A stretch of DNA of 64,000 nucleotides, taken from positions 1 through 64,000 of the forward strand of contig JALHRQ010000010.1 of assembly GCA_022841375.1 (NCBI GenBank), written 5' to 3'. Every line of letters begins with the position of its first letter. Positions within the stretch are counted from its first letter, which is position 1. This stretch comes from Burkholderiales bacterium. Lineage in GTDB: Bacteria > Pseudomonadota > Gammaproteobacteria > Burkholderiales > SG8-41. Below the pieces are notes generated by a model, which was not told where the DNA came from, searched no databases, and saw only the letters and a program-made list of their open reading frames with translations. Shown here piece after piece: positions 58,663-64,000 of the stretch. A program made the position numbers and the translations under genes.

Positions 58663-59889
58663 TTAGCCCCGGATCGCCTGTGCCGGATCGAGCCGCGCCG
58701 CATTGCGTGCCGGCAGCACGGCGGCCAACAGCCCGAGCACGGCCGCGCCAACCACGACATAAGCAATCAGCCTGAAATCAAATGACAGCGAAAACAGCGC
58801 CTGGCCTTCCGCATTGCGCAGAATGCGGCTGAACAGCGACACCAGCATCAGGCCCAGCACCGATCCCAGCAACGCGCCGCCGACGCCGACTATGACACCC
58901 TGCAGCAGGAATACACCGAGCATCTGCCGGCGCGTGGCGCCGACTGCGCGCAGGATGCCGATTTCCTTGCGCTTCTGCACCACCGACACCACCAGCACGC
59001 TGGCGATACCCAGCGATACAACCACGGTGATGAAAAACCGGATCAGCAGCGTCATGATGTCCTGGTTCTTGATTGCCGCGAACACCTGATTGTTGGTCTG
59101 GATCCAGCTTTCGATCAGTTGCCCCGATTGTCCCCGCAACTGCGCCGACACGATGTCCGCACGCATGATGTCACGCACCGCCACATCAAGATTGGTAATG
59201 CGCCCCGGGATACCCAGCAGGCTCTGCGCCGCACGCAGATCGGTATAAACATAACGCCGGTTCAGTTCGCGCGAACCGAGGTCAAGCAATGCGCGGATGC
59301 GGAACACTTCACTGCCGCCCAGGGCCGACTGCACGCGGAAACGGTCGCCGAGCACCGCGCCCAGGTCCTTCGCCAGTTCGATGCCGATCAGTGCATCGCC
59401 GGTTTCGAGCAGCAGCACACCGGATTTGACCTTGTCGTCGAGACGCACCACGCGCAGGTATCGCTCCAGTTCGGTGCCGACAATCACCACCGAGCGCGAT
59501 GCCTCGCCCTTGATGCCCAGTCCCGATCCGGTGGCCACCGGCGCCACTGCAATCACGCCTTCGGTGGCTTCGGTCGCGCGCGCCAGCGCCGGCCAGCCGT
59601 CGATGGTGGTCAGCCGCTGCGGCCGCGCCTGGATCGAAGCCAGCCGCGAACCGTCGGCATCACCTGCTACCAGCGGCGCCACAATTTCTTCCGGCGGCTT
59701 GATGACGATATGCGCCTGCGCGCCGGTGACCCGTTTGATCAAATCGCCCTGCACACCGGTAAGCACGGCGGTGATGAAAAAAATCACAGATACACCAATC
59801 GCTGCGCCGCCGATGATCAGTGCGGTCTGCATGCGGCCCTCGCGCAGGAAGCGCAGGGCTACCGTCAGTTCAAACCCAAGCGTGTTCAT
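58663..59889 (-). CDS. MacB/LolC-type ABC permease (408 aa)
   Basis: The true start is the ATG at 59889 (MNTLGFELTVALRFLREGRM), which overlaps the adaptor gene by 4 nt (ATGA). One membrane segment (ALIIGGAAIGVSVIFFITAV), a large periplasmic domain, then three C-terminal segments with RKEIGILRAVGATRRQMLGV (FtsX/MacB family coupling motif) are seen. It acts with the adaptor and ATPase. Confidence 0.9.
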   Translation of the reverse strand: MNTLGFELTVALRFLREGRMQTALIIGGAAIGVSVIFFITAVLTGVQGDLIKRVTGAQAHIVIKPPEEIVAPLVAGDADGSRLASIQARPQRLTTIDGWPALARATEATEGVIAVAPVATGSGLGIKGEASRSVVIVGTELERYLRVVRLDDKVKSGVLLLETGDALIGIELAKDLGAVLGDRFRVQSALGGSEVFRIRALLDLGSRELNRRYVYTDLRAAQSLLGIPGRITNLDVAVRDIMRADIVSAQLRGQSGQLIESWIQTNNQVFAAIKNQDIMTLLIRFFITVVVSLGIASVLVVSVVQKRKEIGILRAVGATRRQMLGVFLLQGVIVGVGGALLGSVLGLMLVSLFSRILRNAEGQALFSLSFDFRLIAYVVVGAAVLGLLAAVLPARNAARLDPAQAIRG

Positions 59890-61091
59890 CGCCGGTCGCG
59901 GACCCGGCTGCCGACTTCCACTTCGCGAGTGAGAATCACGCGATCGCCGGCCTTGAGGCCTTCGGCAATCGCCACCCGGCCCTGGGTCTGCAAGCCGACC
60001 TTCACCGCCGCTTTGACCGCGGCGCCGTCGCGTTCGACCAGCACCCACGGCGCATCGGTCTGCAACTGGCGAACCGCATCAGCCGGCAGCATCAGCGCCT
60101 GCTTCAGCAACGGCCCCTGCAGATCCATTGAAATGGTCATGTCGGACTTCAGCAGTAAAGGCGGTTTTGCCACATCGAGCCGCAACTCCACCGATCCGCG
60201 GCTGGCATCGACACCGGGCGAGATGTAATTGACGACGGCCTCGAAACGTTCGCCGGGAAAGGCATCGGCAGTCGCCATGGCCACCGCGCCCTGGCGGATC
60301 AGCGGCAGATTCTTTTCATCGACCTGAACGATCAATCGCACCGGACCATCAAGCGCAAGGCTCATCATGCGTCGACCCGGCTGTGCAATGTCGCCGGGTT
60401 CCACCACCCGTTCCAGCACGACCCCGGCTGCGGGTGCGCGGATGCGCGTCTGCGCCAGCTTCGCTTCTGCCGCATCCAGTGCAGCCACGGCCTCGGCGAG
60501 CTGGCTTTGGGCCTGCTGGGCTTCCGCGCCGCTCGCCCCCTGCGCGCCCGCCTGCGCCTTCGCGCTGGTCAACTGGCTGCGTGCAACATCGAGCAGGCGT
60601 TCGGCCTCGTCGACACGCGCCTGGCTGATAAAACCCTTGGCCACGAGATCGCGATTGCGTTTGTCATCGCGCTCGGCCTGCAGCAGATTGGCTTCCGCCT
60701 GCTTCAGGCCCGCCTGCGCCGTCGGCAACGCCAGCGTCTGCACCGAAGACACCCGCGCTTTGGCGCGGGCCACGGCTGCGCGGGCCTGTGCGGCGGCGGC
60801 AGCCAGTTCATCGCGCTCCAGCTCAACCAGCACCTGATCAGCAACAATGCGCCCACCTTCGCGTACCAGAACCTTGTCGACCCGCGCGGTAATGGTGGCG
60901 CCGATTTCGACTCTCGCCGGGGGCAGCACGCGGCCGCTGGCCACCACACTGGTCTGCATGTCCGCCGCCGCCAGCGTCAGCATATCCACAGCTACGGCCT
61001 TGGGCCGCAGTGCCAAAAACAGCACCACCGCAAGCACAACCGCGGCAATCACAAACGGCAGAATCCGGCGCATCGACAGGGTATTCGTCAT
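59886..61091 (-). CDS. MacA/HlyD-type periplasmic adaptor (401 aa)
   Basis: An N-terminal membrane anchor (ILPFVIAAVVLAVVLFLALR) is followed by a barrel/lipoyl half (VASGRVLPPARVEIGATITA), a long Ala/Gln-rich hairpin coiled coil (residues about 95-210), the second lipoyl half (TRIRAPAAGVVLERVVEPGD) and a C-terminal beta-barrel. This layout is the membrane-fusion protein of MacAB-type efflux. It is the first gene of the three-gene operon and starts 6 nt after an MmgE/PrpD gene. Confidence 0.9.
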   Translation of the reverse strand: MTNTLSMRRILPFVIAAVVLAVVLFLALRPKAVAVDMLTLAAADMQTSVVASGRVLPPARVEIGATITARVDKVLVREGGRIVADQVLVELERDELAAAAAQARAAVARAKARVSSVQTLALPTAQAGLKQAEANLLQAERDDKRNRDLVAKGFISQARVDEAERLLDVARSQLTSAKAQAGAQGASGAEAQQAQSQLAEAVAALDAAEAKLAQTRIRAPAAGVVLERVVEPGDIAQPGRRMMSLALDGPVRLIVQVDEKNLPLIRQGAVAMATADAFPGERFEAVVNYISPGVDASRGSVELRLDVAKPPLLLKSDMTISMDLQGPLLKQALMLPADAVRQLQTDAPWVLVERDGAAVKAAVKVGLQTQGRVAIAEGLKAGDRVILTREVEVGSRVRDRR

Positions 61092-61097
61092 CAGCGA

Positions 61098-62510
61098 CTA
61101 TCGGCCGGCCATGAAATCACGCACATTGTTTTCGTTGCGCAAATGCCAGATGCGGTCGATGAATTGCTGTACTTCCGCCGGCGTCGCCGCGCCCGAATAA
61201 GCCACCAGACGCTGCGCCTTGTCTTCAAGCTCCGCGCGCGACAGCGTGTTGTCGGGGTCTCCTTTCGGCGTATCGACACGACATTCCAGCGTGCGGCCAT
61301 CGCGGGTCTGCACCGACACCCGCCCCAGCCAGCGCCGCGGATAGGCGCCGTCAACCTCGGCATCAAGAACCATCGTCACGCGATCATGGAAGCTTCGCAG
61401 TTCATTATTTTTTAATGATTTTTCCGTGAAGTCCGCGAGTGCGGCGCGGCCCAGCGTGGCAATCAGCGCGAGTACGAATCCCATCGAGAACTTGGACTGA
61501 TGAATGGTCTGCGGATCGGTCACCGGCCCCAGCACATCAATCGCACCCTGATGCACGTGCGCCGTGACCTTGAGGATGTCATCGGCCTTCAGCTGATGCT
61601 GCTGCATCAGCGCCTGCAGCGCATCGGCGGCAGGGTGCGTATGCCGGCACGACGCATGAAATTTGAACGAGGTTTCCGCGGTCGCCCAGCGTGTGCCCAG
61701 ACCATCGGTCAGCCAGTGCGCATCGGCGTCACTCGACATGCCGGCGGCCATGCCCTGTTTGCCTTCGAAAATGGCATGCGCCCCGGTGAAACCATCACGG
61801 GCAATATAGGCCGCCATCAGACCGTCGGCAGCAGCCTTGGCGGTATGGAGTTGTTTGGAGTCCGCAGCGTCACGCAGGAATTCCCACAGGCCGGCGGCCA
61901 TTGTGCCGGCCGAACCCAGGCAGTGCTGCGTTTGTTCAGCATCGAGTTTGAGGATATGCGCCACACCTGCCGCCGCCGCGAGCTTGCCCGCCGTGCCCGT
62001 GGTATGGAAAACCTTGTAATGCGAGCGGCCGAGGAATTCGCCGACGCGCACGCCGCATTCGTACCCGGCAACCGAAGCGGCAATCAATTCCTTGCCGGTT
62101 GCGCCGACATCCTGCGCCGCGGCCAGCACCGCAGGAAACACCACCGTGCCCGGATGCAATACCGAACTGTTGTGCAAGTCGTCCTGCTCGACAAAATGCG
62201 AGGCCGCGCCGTTGACCAGCGCCGCAAAAAACGGCGAGGTGCGTTTACGCGTCAGCAGATTTTCCGCATTGCCGTCGCGCGGCCCCATCGCCGCCGCAAA
62301 ACCATCAATGATCGAAACCGGACGCGCACCCTTGCCCGCCAGCGCCGAAGCGAACCAGTCGAGGAACAGTTCCTCGGTACGCGCCACCACCGGCTCCGGC
62401 AGATCTTCGTAACGGATCGCGGCCAGGAAACGGCTCAGGGTTTGCGTGGGGCTGCCCGCAGGCGCCGGATTTTGTTTTTTGACTGGCATTTGCATATTGG
62501 ACTCCGACAT
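61098..62510 (-). CDS. MmgE/PrpD-family protein (470 aa)
   Basis: Family landmarks: TEELFLDWFASALAGKGARP, FVEQDDLHNSSVLHPGTVVF, FKFHASCRHTHPAADALQAL and QSKFSMGFVLALIATLGRAA. It is a third member of the family in this window, clearly diverged from the other two. It is divergent from the citryl-CoA lyase-like gene (108-bp gap), a hint that both may act in one pathway. Met6 (62495) is an alternative start. Confidence 0.88.
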   Translation of the reverse strand: MSESNMQMPVKKQNPAPAGSPTQTLSRFLAAIRYEDLPEPVVARTEELFLDWFASALAGKGARPVSIIDGFAAAMGPRDGNAENLLTRKRTSPFFAALVNGAASHFVEQDDLHNSSVLHPGTVVFPAVLAAAQDVGATGKELIAASVAGYECGVRVGEFLGRSHYKVFHTTGTAGKLAAAAGVAHILKLDAEQTQHCLGSAGTMAAGLWEFLRDAADSKQLHTAKAAADGLMAAYIARDGFTGAHAIFEGKQGMAAGMSSDADAHWLTDGLGTRWATAETSFKFHASCRHTHPAADALQALMQQHQLKADDILKVTAHVHQGAIDVLGPVTDPQTIHQSKFSMGFVLALIATLGRAALADFTEKSLKNNELRSFHDRVTMVLDAEVDGAYPRRWLGRVSVQTRDGRTLECRVDTPKGDPDNTLSRAELEDKAQRLVAYSGAATPAEVQQFIDRIWHLRNENNVRDFMAGR

Positions 62511-62618
62511 CGTAATGAACCGCCATTTTAAAGTGAAACCGCAGGCCGGCCTCTCAAAAATGCGTCAATCCGCCGCCAGTGCTAAGCTCGATTGATCCAC
62601 ATCAACTCCGGACCCCCC

Positions 62619-63398
62619 ATGGCAAAACGTAAATCCATCCGCACCGACATCGCCTGGAGCGCGGTCGATCGCATCACCGTCAAGGGTTACGACCTGTGCA
62701 CCGAAATCCTCGGCAAATTGTCGCTGGGCGACATGGCTTTTCTCGAAATCACCGACCGTCTGCCGACGCCGCGCGAATCGGTGATGTTCAACGCCATTGC
62801 GGTGACCCTGGTCGAACACGGACTCACACCCAGCTCCATCGCCGCACGCATGACTTACACCGGCGCGCCGGAAGCCATGCAAGCGGCTGTGGCCGCCGGC
62901 CTGTGCGGCCTCGGCAGCGTATTCGTCGGCAGCATGGAAACGGCGGCGCGCATGCTGCAGGAAGCGCTGCCCGACCCGACAGTCGATGCCGACCTCGACC
63001 AGCTGGCCGTGCAGATCGTCGAGCGCTTCCATGCGCGCAAGCAGATCGTACCCGGCATCGGTCACACGCTGCACAAACCGGTGGATCCGCGCGCGCCGCG
63101 GCTGTTCGCCATCGCTGCCGAACAGGGTTTCGACGGGCCTTATGTCCGACTCATGCAGAAAGTCGGCGCACAGGCCGAAAAGGTTTATGGCAAATCGCTG
63201 CCGGTCAACGCCACCGGTGCCATCGGCGCGATCGCCAGCGAATTGAAATTACCGTGGAAAATCGTCCGCGGCATCGGCGTGCTGGCGCGCGCCATCGGCC
63301 TGGTCGGCCACATCCTCGAGGAAATGAAAAACCCGATGGCTTATGAAATCAAACAGCGCGCCGAGGAAGAAGCCACCGCACACCTGCGGGCACAATGA
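62619..63398 (+). CDS. citryl-CoA lyase-like protein, citrate synthase superfamily (259 aa)
   Basis: The ATG at 62619 gives a short citrate-synthase-fold protein. GLCGLGSVFVGSMETAARML and QIVPGIGHTLHKPVDPRAPR hold the active-site His region (like GxGHxxxxxxDPR of citrate synthase), and the small size (about 260 aa) matches citryl-CoA lyase proteins of this superfamily, not full citrate synthase. It would split or form a citryl-CoA-like thioester. Context with MmgE/PrpD proteins fits carboxylate metabolism. Confidence 0.8.
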   Translation: MAKRKSIRTDIAWSAVDRITVKGYDLCTEILGKLSLGDMAFLEITDRLPTPRESVMFNAIAVTLVEHGLTPSSIAARMTYTGAPEAMQAAVAAGLCGLGSVFVGSMETAARMLQEALPDPTVDADLDQLAVQIVERFHARKQIVPGIGHTLHKPVDPRAPRLFAIAAEQGFDGPYVRLMQKVGAQAEKVYGKSLPVNATGAIGAIASELKLPWKIVRGIGVLARAIGLVGHILEEMKNPMAYEIKQRAEEEATAHLRAQ

Positions 63399-63628
63399 AA
63401 CTGGCGAACCAACAGACGCCGGATGATCATTCGCCGGTAATCAAAAAAGCCGGACTGCGCCAGGTCATGGCGACGATGTTCTGGGGCCTGTGCATGATCG
63501 GAAAAAAAGGCACCTGGGAACGCGACGGCGCGACGGTGACTCTGATTCAGGTGGTGCTGGGCGCCGCCGTCATGACCTTACTGGTAATCGGGCTGCTGCT
63601 GCTCCTGGTGCGCATCGCCATCGCTTAG
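63395..63628 (+). CDS. DUF2970 small membrane protein (77 aa)
   Basis: Its ATG overlaps the stop of the preceding gene (ATGA). MATMFWGLCMIGKKGTWERD followed by VVLGAAVMTLLVIGLLLLLV is the DUF2970 pattern with one C-terminal membrane segment. Function unknown. Common in betaproteobacteria. Confidence 0.8.
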   Translation: MKLANQQTPDDHSPVIKKAGLRQVMATMFWGLCMIGKKGTWERDGATVTLIQVVLGAAVMTLLVIGLLLLLVRIAIA

Positions 63629-63728
63629 CGACTCCGGCAATCGCTTGCAAGGCACTTGATCCAGATCAGCAAATGATGCGGCAGGGCTACTAGACTGGGC
63701 GCCATCGACGTCTACAGTCGGAGGAGCC

Positions 63729-64000
63729 ATGAAATACGAAGATCCAGCCTGCGCTTATTGCCCGCCTACCGTACGCGCCTGCCGCCATGGCGAAGCCGAA
63801 GCCCGCGGACCCGGTTACTGCCCGACCAAGGTCGATCCCGAAACGCAGTGCGCCGCGCGCGCGCTGTATGACGATGCCGAGACCCGCAAAATTGCGGTGG
63901 AATCCGCCAAAGTGGAATCAGAGGGTTACTGCAAATGGACCCGGGTCGAAGAAATCGTCCACTTCGCCAGGAATATGGGCTACCGCAAAATCGGCATCGC
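63729..64000 (+). CDS. DUF1847-family metal-binding protein, N-terminal part (cut by window edge)
   Basis: GGAGGAG precedes the ATG at 63729. MKYEDPACAYCPPTVRACRH, GYCPTKVDPE, a CAARALYDD segment and GYCKWTRVEEIVHFARNMGY match DUF1847, a Cys-rich family thought to bind metal. The frame runs off the window after 90 codons. It is separated from the DUF2970 gene by 100 bp. Confidence 0.8.
   Translation, partial: MKYEDPACAYCPPTVRACRHGEAEARGPGYCPTKVDPETQCAARALYDDAETRKIAVESAKVESEGYCKWTRVEEIVHFARNMGYRKIGI

Noticed and set aside
59890-60048. Upstream extension of the ABC permease
   Set aside because: The added residues are Arg/Gly-rich shadow sequence of the adaptor gene. The ATG at 59889 gives the normal start with an ATGA overlap.
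1-64000. CRISPR arrays or rRNA genes
   Set aside because: No regularly spaced short repeats and no rRNA-like conserved stretches were seen on reading the window.

Overview
The window looks like a betaproteobacterial (Burkholderiales-type) chromosome. The grounds are the many orphan Bug/TctC-type periplasmic receptors, an EF-P with Arg32 beside its rhamnosyltransferase EarP, an RlmJ homologue, SoeABC-type and TctABC systems, and a GC-rich core. No species can be named from the sequence alone.

Region 1 (1 to about 30.0 kb) reads as a composite genomic island and is visibly more AT-rich than the rest. Its left part holds an IS3-type transposase remnant, a DUF4062 protein, a small unknown gene, an excisionase-like gene and a tyrosine recombinase. 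The recombinase ends 19 bp before a perfect tmRNA (ssrA) 3'-end sequence, which is a candidate attachment site. Degenerate copies of this att, with paired TTCGCACAA motifs, recur near 20.0 kb and 29.9 kb, so two metabolic segments seem to be stacked on the same locus. The first segment (3.1-19.7 kb) carries four Bug receptors, a UGSC-type selenoprotein with an in-frame UGA plus an unknown partner, an LVIVD-repeat protein, aconitase A, a TcuA-like flavoprotein, a FadR-type regulator, LeuCD, an SDR and a TauD-type dioxygenase. The second (20.0-29.8 kb) is mainly one tight minus-strand operon: GntR, LeuCD-like, TcuA-like, PEP mutase/isocitrate lyase-like, CapA-like, Bug and MmgE/PrpD, with another Bug gene divergent. 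Together these suggest uptake and dehydrogenation/hydration/cleavage of tricarboxylate-like acids. The actual substrates cannot be read from sequence.

Region 2 (30.1-49.1 kb) is core-like: diguanylate cyclase, RidA, RlmJ, EF-P and EarP, a lipoprotein, an SRPBCC protein coupled to an RquA-type rhodoquinone methyltransferase, a cold-shock protein, a SoeABC-type molybdoenzyme operon, LOG, a DUF4139 protein, an AT-richer PIN-domain gene with an unrecognised overlapping partner, a non-coding repeat block, LemA, and a GIDE-like protein with an EF-hand.

Region 3 (49.1-64 kb) holds a hydrolase, a Ser/Thr kinase with C-terminal EF-hands, a FrnE-type DsbA protein whose catalytic CPWC reads UPWC (second predicted selenoprotein), a TctABC operon with two accessory genes, a MacAB-like exporter, two MmgE/PrpD proteins, a citryl-CoA lyase-like protein, and the start of a DUF1847 gene at the right edge.

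The strongest unusual signal is two independent genes whose in-frame TGA falls exactly on a catalytic redox position (UGSC and UPWC). This implies that the organism decodes UGA as selenocysteine, although no sel genes are in the window.
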